A DNA stretch of 16,124 nucleotides from Lentzea sp. Its GTDB lineage: Bacteria > Actinomycetota > Actinomycetes > Mycobacteriales > Pseudonocardiaceae. The translations under genes were made by a program, and so were the position numbers. The stretch is from the NCBI GenBank assembly GCA_030146905.1, contig JASLAV010000351.1, positions 1 to 16,124 on the forward strand, read 5' to 3'. The notes beneath the pieces are model-generated. The model did not search any database and had not been told where the DNA came from. It saw nothing but the letters and a program-made list of their open reading frames with translations. Position 1 is the first letter of the stretch. Each line of letters opens with the position of its first letter. This document shows positions 1-5,375 of this stretch, piece by piece.

Positions 1-183
1 GCGCTCGGGCTGTTCGTGCTGGGCATCGTCCTGCTGGTCGCGCCCGGCCTCTTCGGCCTGCAGCCGCGCATCGGCACGCCGCTGTCCCTCGTGGCGCTCT
101 GCGCGGGTGTCGGCTGGCTGATCCTGCGCATGCGCAACACCCCGCCGCCGGACTCGGGATGGGACGACGGCGCGCAGGTGTGA
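1..183 (+). CDS. C-terminal end of a membrane protein (5' part outside window)
   Basis: An open frame enters from the left edge and ends at TGA 181-183, giving the last 60 residues. Two hydrophobic stretches are visible: residues about 1-20 of the fragment (rich in Leu, Val, Gly) and about 28-43, which ends in an Arg-Met-Arg stop-transfer-like segment. A short hydrophilic tail follows, rich in Pro and Asp (PPPDSGWDDG). This is the look of a small polytopic inner-membrane protein with a cytoplasmic C-terminus. I do not recognise the family and the fragment is too short to assign a role. No hairpin terminator follows directly; the next 67 bases hold GATAAC repeats and possible promoter elements for the small downstream ORF. 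Reading frame and third-position GC bias support that it is coding. Confidence 0.7.
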   Translation, partial: ALGLFVLGIVLLVAPGLFGLQPRIGTPLSLVALCAGVGWLILRMRNTPPPDSGWDDGAQV

Positions 184-200
184 CACGTTGCGTTCACGCG

Positions 201-240
201 GATAACGACGTGATAACGGCCACTGAAACCTTCAGATAAC
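201..240 (+). repeat. Three GATAAC hexamers in a short intergenic region
   Basis: GATAAC occurs at 201-206, 212-217 and 235-240, in the gap between the membrane-protein stop and the small ORF at 268. The first two lie 11 bp apart start to start, about one helical turn. The third follows a small inverted repeat, CTGAA-ACC-TTCAG (223-235). The A/T-rich hexamer is conspicuous in this GC-rich DNA. It could be overlapping -10-like elements or sites for a regulator. The repeat is seen directly; any function is inference. Confidence 0.45.
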
Positions 241-254
241 GATTCGGTCATGCC

Positions 255-260
255 TACCGT
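255..260 (+). promoter_or_regulatory. Leaderless-type -10 box (TACCGT) for the small ORF
   Basis: TACCGT fits the actinobacterial -10 consensus TANNNT. It is followed by exactly 7 nt before ATG 268, and no Shine-Dalgarno sequence is present. The same geometry recurs at seven other starts in this window. No convincing -35 element is visible. Without transcript data the call is tentative. Confidence 0.35.
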
Positions 261-267
261 GTCGGGC

Positions 268-381
268 ATGGACCAGATGCAGCACCTGATGATGGCCCGT
301 GCCATGGCGACGCTGACCAAGAAGGACGCGGAGCGCGCCAAGCGCCGCCGCCCGCGCATCCTGCGCCTGCTCGGCCGCTAG
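268..381 (+). CDS. Possible very small Arg/Lys-rich protein (37 aa)
   Basis: A short frame runs from ATG 268 to TAG 379-381. Its first half is Met-rich (MDQMQHLMMARAM) and its second half strongly basic (KDAERAKRRRPRILRLLGR), so the product would be a highly cationic peptide that might bind nucleic acid or membranes. I do not recognise a family. An in-frame upstream ATG at 250 would give 43 residues. I prefer 268 because the -10-like TACCGT lies 7 nt upstream of it and neither start has a Shine-Dalgarno sequence. The frame is followed directly by a strong hairpin (396-441), which suggests a transcript ends here. At this length a chance ORF cannot be excluded. Confidence 0.4.
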   Translation: MDQMQHLMMARAMATLTKKDAERAKRRRPRILRLLGR

Positions 382-395
382 CAGCCCTTCAGCCA

Positions 396-441
396 GAACG
401 GTCGCGGCGGGCGAACCCCGACGAGCCCGCCGCGGCCGTTC
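396..441. terminator. Long hairpin, probable bidirectional terminator
   Basis: The arms 396-412 and 425-441 pair over 17 positions, with a single G-U type exception at 402, around a 12-nt loop. On the plus strand the stem is followed by a pyrimidine-rich run (acttcctcttctt). It lies between the plus-strand small ORF and the convergent DUF2945 gene, overlapping the last bases of the latter's stop codon. It could therefore end transcripts from both sides. The pairing is read directly; the terminator function is inferred. Confidence 0.7.
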
Positions 442-655
442 ACTTCCTCTTCTTCAGCGCCTCCGGCTTGTGCACCGCGTCCCTGCCGCTCTTCGCGCTC
501 TCCACGCGGTACTGGGGTTCGTCCTGCGAGGCCTTCACCTTGCGGCCGGCGGCCTCCTTCTCGGTGGTGATCTCTTCCTTCACCTCGCCGTGGGTGGTCG
601 AACCGTGGTTGGACCACTCGACCTCGTCACCCGGCTTGTAAGGATGCTTCGTCAT
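440..655 (-). CDS. HVA1/DUF2945 family Tudor-like small protein
   Basis: The 71-residue product starts with a pattern typical of DUF2945 (hypervirulence-associated HVA1, Tudor-like fold): KPGDEVEWSNHG, then a Gly-Glu-Val strand, a 'DEPQYRVES' segment near residues 45-53, and a basic Lys-rich tail ending in KKRK. Family members have about this size and are soluble, single-domain, small beta-barrel proteins. Their molecular role in bacteria is not well established. The start ATG 655 has no clear Shine-Dalgarno; an imperfect -10-like TAACCC lies 6 nt upstream (662-667). The gene is divergent from the DUF3140 gene, with 52 bp between the two starts, and ends in the hairpin at 396-441. The family call rests on remembered motif similarity and is fairly secure. 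Confidence 0.82.
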   Translation of the reverse strand: MTKHPYKPGDEVEWSNHGSTTHGEVKEEITTEKEAAGRKVKASQDEPQYRVESAKSGRDAVHKPEALKKRK

Positions 656-695
656 GGCCGCGGGTTACCCCGTACGGACGAGTCAACCCGGCCAA

Positions 696-702
696 GAGGA
701 GG
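696..702 (+). promoter_or_regulatory. Strong Shine-Dalgarno that fixes the DUF3140 start
   Basis: GAGGAGG lies 5 nt before GTG 708. The frame stays open upstream to ATG 654, but that ATG sits on top of the divergent gene's start and has no ribosome-binding site. The 708 start is therefore preferred. Confidence 0.75.
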
Positions 703-707
703 ACGTC

Positions 708-1040
708 GTGGGCGACGACGAGCAGGAGCAGACCCGCAAGGACTTCGGCGAGGCGGTCAACATGACCGCCGCGAAGCTCGAGAAGTGGCTCGACACCGAC
801 GAGTCCGAGCAGGTCGGTGACAAGTCCTCAGGCGAGTCGACGGGGCACGCGTCCGGCCGCCGCATCGTCACGCTGCTCAGGACCAAGCGCGACGACCTGA
901 CCGACGACGACTACCGGCACATGCGCAAGGTCGTCGGCTACGTGCACCGCCACCTGGCACAGCGCCCCGGCGGCGACGTCGAGGACAGCCGCTGGCGCCA
1001 CTCGCTGATGAACTGGGGCCACGACCCGCTCGGGAAGTAG
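708..1040 (+). CDS. DUF3140 family protein
   Basis: The 110-residue product carries the hallmarks of the actinobacterial DUF3140 family: an N-terminal 'F-EAVNMT--KLEKWLDTDES' block (about residues 11-33), a central 'STGHASGRRIV' block (about 44-54), and a C-terminal 'DDYRHMRKVVGYVHRHLAQRPGGD' region ending in SLMNWGHDPLGK. Members are short soluble proteins of unknown biochemical function. The GTG start at 708 is chosen because of the GAGGAGG 5 nt before it. It is divergent from the DUF2945 gene, and the two may share the 52-bp region between their starts. The stop TAG (1038-1040) is one base from the convergent glucokinase stop, leaving no room for a terminator. Family call confident, role unknown. 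Confidence 0.85.
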   Translation: MGDDEQEQTRKDFGEAVNMTAAKLEKWLDTDESEQVGDKSSGESTGHASGRRIVTLLRTKRDDLTDDDYRHMRKVVGYVHRHLAQRPGGDVEDSRWRHSLMNWGHDPLGK

Positions 1041-1041
1041 G

Positions 1042-2028
1042 TCAGGAACGGCGCGAGTGGTTCCGCGCGGTCCTCGTGGTCATCCGGGCGGCGGCCTCGC
1101 GGGCCAGCGTCGCCGCGCCCACGATCCCGGCGTCGTCACCGAGCTGCGCGGTGCGGATCCGCGCCAGCGGCCGGTGGCCGGCACCGGTGACCACGGAGGC
1201 GTAGCGCTCGCGGGCGTCGTCGAGGAACAACGGCGCCGAGGTCGACACCCCGCCCCCGATGACGATCACCTCGGGGTCGTAGACGTCGGCGACCAGCGCC
1301 AGTCCCTCGCCCAGCCAGCGGGCCAGGTCGGCCATCGCGCGCTTGGCCAGCGGGTCGCCGTCGCGGGCGGCGCCCGCCACCCGCCTGCCGGTCACCGCGC
1401 GCGAGTCGCCGGCGGCCTCGCGGGCGAGCAGCGTCGAGACGCCGGGGTGCTTGGCCAGCAGCTCCACGGCGGTGGCGCTCAGTGCCGTGCCGCTGCAGTA
1501 GCGCTCCCAGCAGCCGTTCTTGCCGCACGGGCAGGGGCGGCCGTCGGGGACGACGCGCAGGTGGCCCAGTTCGGGGGCGACGCCGTGCGCGCCGCGGAAG
1601 ACCTCGCCGTCGAGCAGCAGCGCGGCGCCGATGCCCGTGCCGATGGCGACCAGCACGGCCGTGTGGGCGCCACGAGCGGCACCGAAGCGGTGTTCGGCGA
1701 GGGCGGCGGCGTTCGCGTCGTGCTCCAGGACGACGGGCATGCCGAGGCGGTCGCTCATGCGGTCGGCGACGTTCACCTGCCGCCACGCCAGGTGGGGTGC
1801 GAACCTCACGGTGCGGCGGTCCGAGGCGATGAAGCCCGCCACGGCGAGGCCGACGGCGCTCACCGCGTGCCGGTCGGTCAGCTCCTCCACCGCGGCCGCG
1901 ATCGCGTCTTCGAGCGCGCGTTCACCCGCGGGTGTCGGCGCACGCGAGGTGTCGAGCACCGAGCCACGCGGGTCCACGACCCCGGCGCGCACGCTGGTGC
2001 CGCCGATGTCCACTCCGACGGTCAGCAC
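1042..2028 (-). CDS. glk: ROK family sugar kinase (probable glucokinase)
   Basis: This 328-residue cytoplasmic protein has the full ROK-kinase layout. The phosphate-binding DIGGT is at residues 7-11. The sugar-binding/catalytic EHDANA has the catalytic Asp at 104 and Asn at 106. The Zn ligands are His156, Cys166, Cys168 and Cys173, in the family pattern H-x9-C-x-C-x4-C. A second nucleotide loop (VIGGGVS) lies near the C-terminus. ROK glucokinases phosphorylate glucose with ATP and, in streptomycetes, take part in carbon catabolite control. The start GTG 2028 overlaps by one base the TAG stop of the upstream gene (TAGTG), implying translational coupling. It is the last gene of the minus-strand cluster and abuts the convergent DUF3140 gene. 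No helix-turn-helix domain precedes the kinase, so it is an enzyme rather than a ROK repressor. Exact sugar specificity is inferred. Confidence 0.93.
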   Translation of the reverse strand: MLTVGVDIGGTSVRAGVVDPRGSVLDTSRAPTPAGERALEDAIAAAVEELTDRHAVSAVGLAVAGFIASDRRTVRFAPHLAWRQVNVADRMSDRLGMPVVLEHDANAAALAEHRFGAARGAHTAVLVAIGTGIGAALLLDGEVFRGAHGVAPELGHLRVVPDGRPCPCGKNGCWERYCSGTALSATAVELLAKHPGVSTLLAREAAGDSRAVTGRRVAGAARDGDPLAKRAMADLARWLGEGLALVADVYDPEVIVIGGGVSTSAPLFLDDARERYASVVTGAGHRPLARIRTAQLGDDAGIVGAATLAREAAARMTTRTARNHSRRS

Positions 2029-2375
2029 TAGTCCGTCTTCCTGACGACCTTGATGTGCTGCACGCGCTGCCCGTGTTCGGCGGGTTCCTCGTCGGCGCCC
2101 GGCGGCGCGGTCGGCGCTCCGGGCTCGCGCAGGGCGGCCCGCAGCACCGCGACCAGACCGGCCGCGTGCTCGGCGGCCTTGGCGGCCAGCTCGGAACGGT
2201 CACCGCGCAGCAGCGCCACGCCGTTGCACAACGGGCACCAGCCGCACGTCTCCGGCGTGTGCGAGCCGTCGCCGGCCTCGGCGACGCGCTGCAGCCACGG
2301 CTGCATCCGCTCGGCGGCCGTGTCGATGAGCAGCCGCAGCTCCTCGGCGAGCTTGCCGGTGTTGTCCTGGGTCAT
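2028..2375 (-). CDS. Small CxxCxxC protein next to glucokinase (DUF5304/SCO2127-like)
   Basis: The 115-residue product has an amphipathic N-terminal helix, a Cys-rich motif CGWCPLC (Cys44, Cys47, Cys50), a helical segment (ELAAKAAEHAAGLVAVLRAAL) and an acidic, Pro-rich tail. The three close cysteines could bind metal, perhaps with His39, but this is not demonstrated. Position and motif match what I remember of Streptomyces SCO2127, directly upstream of glkA, reported to influence glucose kinase activity and catabolite repression. That parallel is from memory and should be tested by alignment. The ATG at 2375 is preceded by AGGAG, and the gap to the ArsA-like stop is 21 bp. Its TAG overlaps the glucokinase GTG by one base, so the two are almost surely co-expressed. 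No transmembrane segment or signal peptide is visible. Confidence 0.75.
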   Translation of the reverse strand: MTQDNTGKLAEELRLLIDTAAERMQPWLQRVAEAGDGSHTPETCGWCPLCNGVALLRGDRSELAAKAAEHAAGLVAVLRAALREPGAPTAPPGADEEPAEHGQRVQHIKVVRKTD

Positions 2376-2396
2376 CCACAGCTCCTGATCAGCGGC

Positions 2397-3617
2397 TCAA
2401 CGCCACAGCGACGGGTCGGGCCGGAACCCCACCGTCACGCCGCCCGAGTCCATCTCCGCGCCGGTCACGATGCAGCGCCTCAGCAGCGACGGCAGCGCCA
2501 CGAGCCGGCGCCTGCCGTCGACGGTCAGCGCGAGGTCGTCGTCCACCCGCACGAGGTCGAGCTCCGTGTCGTCGCCCAGCGGCAACGCGATCCGCAGCGA
2601 GTACCTGGCGTCGAGCCCGCGGCCGCCGCCCGACACCTCCATCAACGACTCCGCAGAGGCGGTCCCCGGCAGCGGGTCCTCCTCGCCGTAGAGCTGCGCG
2701 GCGACCTCCAGCAGCGCCGCGACGCCGACGGGTTCGGACGCGCGGTGGTCGACCGTGCGGATCTCGCCGATACCGGTCAGCTCCGCGAGCACCGCGTCCT
2801 GCTCCTGCCTGCGGGTGCGCAGCCACGTGGCGGCCGCTCCCCGTTCGTCGCCGGGCGAGGGCACCAGCCGGTTCGCGACCACGCTGTCGACGCGGATGCC
2901 CTGCAGCGCCAGCGCGGTCAGCGTGCGCCGGGTCTCGGCGGCGACCACGCGTTCGGGGGTCAGCACCAGCCGCACCGAGCACGACGAGGGGTCCGCGAGC
3001 ATCGAGCGCAACGCGTCCAGCCGCTCGGCCAGCCTGCTCAGCGCGTCCGCCGTCGCGTCCCACTTCTCGACGGTCCCTGTGCCCGCGACTCCCGCCAGGA
3101 GCCCGCGCACCACCCGCCGGTGGGTCGGGAAGAGCCGTTCGAGGTAGCCGGCGAACGCCTCCGGCAGCGACAGCAGCCGCAACGTCTCGGCGGTCGGCCC
3201 GCAGTCGACGACCACGACCTCCCACGGCCCGGACACCGCGAGCCGGCGCACCTCCGCCAGCGCGAGGAGCTCCTCGACGCCGGGCAGCACGGTCAGTTCC
3301 TCGGCATCGAGCTCGTCGACACCCGCGCCGGCGAGCACGGTGCGCAGGTGTCCGCGCAGCTCACCCCACGCCTCGTCGACGAGGCCGCGGGGGTCGATCT
3401 GGCACGCGAAGAGCCCGCCGACGGACGCCCCTGGAGCGTCCACTTCGGACGGAGAGGCGCCCAGGCGGACGTCGAGTGCGTCGCCGAGCGAGTGCGCGGG
3501 ATCGGTGGAGACCACGAGCGCCTTGCGGCCGTTGGCCGCCAGCGAGGCCGCCGTCGCGGCGGCCAGCGTCGTCTTGCCGACCCCGCCCTTGCCGGTGAAG
3601 AGCAGGACCTGGCTCAA
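2397..3617 (-). CDS. ArsA/GET3-like ATPase with C-terminal HSP20-like domain
   Basis: The 406-residue product begins with a deviant Walker A, GKGGVGKTT (residues 9-17), followed by the STDPAHSLGDALD switch motif (37-49). A later DCGPTAETLRLL segment is the ArsA/GET3 counterpart of the Asp-x-x-Pro-Thr switch. The last 70 or so residues resemble the ArsA_HSP20 (alpha-crystallin-like) domain found on actinobacterial homologues. No CxxC zinc motif of eukaryotic GET3 and no arsenite-binding Cys triad is evident, so arsenite export or classical tail-anchor targeting is not supported. An ATP-driven chaperone or lipid-protein role is possible. The start is TTG 3617, in a TTGA overlap with the stop of the SRPBCC gene and preceded by GAGAAGG. 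Longer in-frame starts would read through the SRPBCC gene and are rejected. Client unknown. Confidence 0.88.
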   Translation of the reverse strand: MSQVLLFTGKGGVGKTTLAAATAASLAANGRKALVVSTDPAHSLGDALDVRLGASPSEVDAPGASVGGLFACQIDPRGLVDEAWGELRGHLRTVLAGAGVDELDAEELTVLPGVEELLALAEVRRLAVSGPWEVVVVDCGPTAETLRLLSLPEAFAGYLERLFPTHRRVVRGLLAGVAGTGTVEKWDATADALSRLAERLDALRSMLADPSSCSVRLVLTPERVVAAETRRTLTALALQGIRVDSVVANRLVPSPGDERGAAATWLRTRRQEQDAVLAELTGIGEIRTVDHRASEPVGVAALLEVAAQLYGEEDPLPGTASAESLMEVSGGGRGLDARYSLRIALPLGDDTELDLVRVDDDLALTVDGRRRLVALPSLLRRCIVTGAEMDSGGVTVGFRPDPSLWR

Positions 3618-4054
3618 GCCGCCTTCTCCGCGCGCTTCTTGAGCTCCTTGAGCGCGGTGTCGAGGATCATCTTCTCCGCCTTGCGGCGGAACAGGCCGAT
3701 CATCGGGATCACCAGCTGCACCGACAGCGTGTACGTGACCTTGGTGCCGGTGCCGGACGGCTCCAGCACGTAGCTGCCGTGCTGGGACTTCTGCATGGTG
3801 CCCTTGACGAGGTCCCACCGCACCGACAGACCGTCGGCCGCCCAGTCGTAGCGCAGGGTGTACTCGTCCTTCACCGGCCCCTGGTCGATGGCGAAGCGGA
3901 CCTGCTCGGCGCGGCCGTCGTCACGGGTGCCGAGGACCTCGACCTCCTTCATCCCGTTCGCCCAGTCCGGGTACGACGGGAAGTCAGCGATGATCGCCAT
4001 GATCTTCTCAGGCGGCGCGTCGATGACGATGGACTGAGTGGACTCGTCGGCCAT
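3614..4054 (-). CDS. SRPBCC (cyclase/dehydrase-like) protein, Rv2185c type
   Basis: The 146-residue product has the START/Bet v1-like SRPBCC pattern: an N-terminal 'STQSIVIDAPPEKIMAIIADFPSYPDW' segment, beta strands with alternating hydrophobics, a Gly-Thr-Lys-Val turn, and a long C-terminal basic helix (RRKAEKMILDTALKELKKRAEKAA). Such proteins form a hydrophobic pocket that binds lipids or polyketides; no catalytic residues can be named. It closely recalls Rv2185c of M. tuberculosis, which sits next to an ArsA-like gene there too. ATG 4054 begins the conserved N-terminus; longer frames run into the phosphoesterase gene. There is no Shine-Dalgarno. Instead TAACCT lies 8 nt upstream, so a leaderless transcript may exist. 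Its TGA overlaps the ArsA TTG, implying a functional pair. Confidence 0.88.
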   Translation of the reverse strand: MADESTQSIVIDAPPEKIMAIIADFPSYPDWANGMKEVEVLGTRDDGRAEQVRFAIDQGPVKDEYTLRYDWAADGLSVRWDLVKGTMQKSQHGSYVLEPSGTGTKVTYTLSVQLVIPMIGLFRRKAEKMILDTALKELKKRAEKAA

Positions 4055-4062
4055 GTGTGAGG

Positions 4063-4068
4063 AGGTTA
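4063..4068 (-). promoter_or_regulatory. Leaderless-type -10 box (TAACCT) for the second SRPBCC gene
   Basis: On the minus strand TAACCT fits TANNNT and ends 8 nt before ATG 4054. The sequence between them (CCTCACAC) has no Shine-Dalgarno; together with the box it even includes an anti-SD-like CCTCCT. This could start an internal transcript within the cluster. Spacing is one or two bases longer than ideal. Confidence 0.35.
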
Positions 4069-4077
4069 CTCGCGTCT

Positions 4078-4866
4078 TTACCAGTTGAGGACGTGAGGCT
4101 TGCCGCTGCGCTGGAAGTGCCCGACGTTGATGCACTCGGTGTAGCCGATGCGCACGCGCCTGGCCAACGGCTGGTGCACGTGCCCGAACACCGACCAGCG
4201 CGGGCTTTCGCGCACGATCTTGTCCAGCGCGGCCCGCGAACCCCACTCCGGACGGCGCGCGACGACGTCGTAGGTCAGGTCCGGTACGAGCGGCGGGATG
4301 TGCGTGCAGAGCACGTCGACCCGTCCCATCCGCTCCAGCGCGGAGGCCATGTCCTCCTCCGTGCGCACGTACGGGTACCAAGGCGCGCTGGGGTTGCGGA
4401 CCGCTCCCGGCATCATCAGCCCGCCACCGGCGAAGCCGAACCTCAGCCCGCCGATGCTGGTGGACTCGCCGTCGAGCACGTGCACGCCGTCACCGGCGAA
4501 CCGCGGCCACAGGTGCGGACTGTCCACATTGCCCGGTGTCACGTACGTCGGCGCGGACATGGCCGTGAACAACGCGTGGTACTGCTCCAGCACGGCTTCT
4601 TCCACGATGGAACGCGCGTCCGCGAGGCCCTCCCACAGCGACCGGATGTAGCTCGCGGTGTCGGCGCGCCGGGTGCCGCGCCGCAGTTCGGCGAAGACCC
4701 CGACCTTCTCCGGCCCGAAGACGCGTCCGAGGATGCCCTTGGAGTGGTCGTGGTAGTCGACGAAGTCGATCAGGTCGCCGAGGACGACGAGCGCGTCCGC
4801 CCCGTCACCGGCGCGCGCGAGCGCCTCCGCGTTGCCGTGCACATCGGAAACCACGTGAACCCGCAC
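4078..4866 (-). CDS. Calcineurin-like metallophosphoesterase
   Basis: The 262-residue cytoplasmic protein carries the metallophosphatase motifs in order: D8-V-H10-G (first metal), GDLID with Asp31 (bridging), GNVD with Asn113 (catalytic region, GNHD in most families), His189 in CTHIPP, and the C-terminal GHVH (His229, His231). These would bind a binuclear metal centre hydrolysing a phosphomono- or diester; the substrate cannot be told. Val replaces the usual His at position 114 of the GNHD motif, the His thought to act as general acid, so activity may differ from classical members. GTG 4866 is the only start that keeps the first strand intact. It is preceded by TAAGTT and 6 nt, with no clear Shine-Dalgarno. 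It lies 23 bp upstream of the SRPBCC gene and 30 bp downstream of the smaller one. Confidence 0.9.
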   Translation of the reverse strand: MRVHVVSDVHGNAEALARAGDGADALVVLGDLIDFVDYHDHSKGILGRVFGPEKVGVFAELRRGTRRADTASYIRSLWEGLADARSIVEEAVLEQYHALFTAMSAPTYVTPGNVDSPHLWPRFAGDGVHVLDGESTSIGGLRFGFAGGGLMMPGAVRNPSAPWYPYVRTEEDMASALERMGRVDVLCTHIPPLVPDLTYDVVARRPEWGSRAALDKIVRESPRWSVFGHVHQPLARRVRIGYTECINVGHFQRSGKPHVLNW

Positions 4867-4872
4867 GGTTCC

Positions 4873-4878
4873 AACTTA
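4873..4878 (-). promoter_or_regulatory. Leaderless-type -10 box (TAAGTT) for the metallophosphoesterase
   Basis: On the minus strand TAAGTT is followed by GGAACC (6 nt) and then GTG 4866. The geometry puts the predicted transcription start on the first base of the start codon. No good -35 is seen 16-18 bp upstream, which is common for this promoter type. Confidence 0.45.
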
Positions 4879-4896
4879 GTTGACGACCCGGCAAGA

Positions 4897-5277
4897 TCAC
4901 CCGTGCGGCGGGCAGCCGGCGGGGCGGCCGTCCTCCAGGGTCAGCTTGAGGCCCAGGGCGACGGACTTCGCGTCGAGCTGGCGGCGCTGCACCTCCCGGC
5001 GGGCGTGGCGCGGCGTGAGCGACCCGGCGGGCGGATCAGCGCGGAGGAAGTAGTGCAGCACGGTGCCGTCGAGCACGGGTTCGAGCCAGATCTCCATCGT
5101 GCCCACGAGCGCGCCGCCGACCGTCCAGCGCAGGCCCTCGTCACCGCGGTCGGCGTAGACGTCGAGTTCGAGGTCCGGCCAGAACCCGCGCCACGACGAC
5201 GGGGCGGCGAAGGCGGCGGCGACCACTGCAGGGGGCACCGCCAGGAAGGTCTCGTCAACGACGTCCACGCTGGCCAT
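4897..5277 (-). CDS. Small SRPBCC-family protein, Rv2186c type
   Basis: The 126-residue product begins 'MASVDVVDETFLAVPPAVVAAAFAAPSSWRGFWPDLELDV', which has the SRPBCC N-terminal strand and helix. Strands around 'GLRWTVGGALVGTMEIWLEPVLDGTVLHYFLRADP' follow, then a C-terminal helix (ARREVQRRQLDAKSVALGLKLTLED). It probably forms a hydrophobic ligand pocket like the second SRPBCC protein of this cluster, but the two are clearly different sequences. I recall a similar-sized protein, Rv2186c, next to fadD15 in mycobacteria. ATG 5277 is preferred over the in-frame GTG 5283 because TACCTT sits 8 nt before the ATG and only 2 nt before the GTG. It is the first gene of the minus-strand cluster and divergent from the acyl-CoA synthetase gene. 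Ligand unknown. Confidence 0.83.
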   Translation of the reverse strand: MASVDVVDETFLAVPPAVVAAAFAAPSSWRGFWPDLELDVYADRGDEGLRWTVGGALVGTMEIWLEPVLDGTVLHYFLRADPPAGSLTPRHARREVQRRQLDAKSVALGLKLTLEDGRPAGCPPHG

Positions 5278-5285
5278 GGGCACAA

Positions 5286-5291
5286 AAGGTA
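5286..5291 (-). promoter_or_regulatory. -10 box (TACCTT) heading the six-gene minus-strand cluster
   Basis: On the minus strand TACCTT is followed by 8 nt to ATG 5277, with no Shine-Dalgarno. It is the best -10 candidate for the whole cluster from the small SRPBCC gene to glucokinase. It lies about 40 bp from the divergent fadD promoter. Confidence 0.4.
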
Positions 5292-5311
5292 ACGGAAGGG
5301 CGTACCAACCT

Positions 5312-5339
5312 TTGTATCGCCGGAATCACACGCTAGGTT
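5312..5339 (+). promoter_or_regulatory. Candidate sigma-70-type promoter of the acyl-CoA synthetase gene
   Basis: TTGTAT (5312-5317) and TAGGTT (5334-5339) are separated by 16 bp. They match -35 and TANNNT -10 elements and lie 36 bp upstream of GTG 5376. GGAGG (5366-5370) then provides a ribosome-binding site 5 nt before the start, so this gene has a conventional leader, unlike many neighbours. Confidence 0.5.
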
Positions 5340-5375
5340 TCCCCACCAGTAACAAAACACCGTACGGAGGTTGAC

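Noticed and set aside
654..707. ATG 654 start for the DUF3140 gene
   Set aside because: It has no ribosome-binding site and overlaps the divergent start; GTG 708 has GAGGAGG at ideal spacing.
1932..3773. A 613-codon plus-strand frame across glucokinase, small protein and ArsA genes
   Set aside because: It is antisense to three genes with clear motifs, and its sequence has no domain signature.
3618..3818. Longer N-terminus for the ArsA-like ATPase
   Set aside because: The extension is the out-of-frame reading of the SRPBCC gene; the Walker A motif normally starts within the first dozen residues and TTG 3617 fits this.
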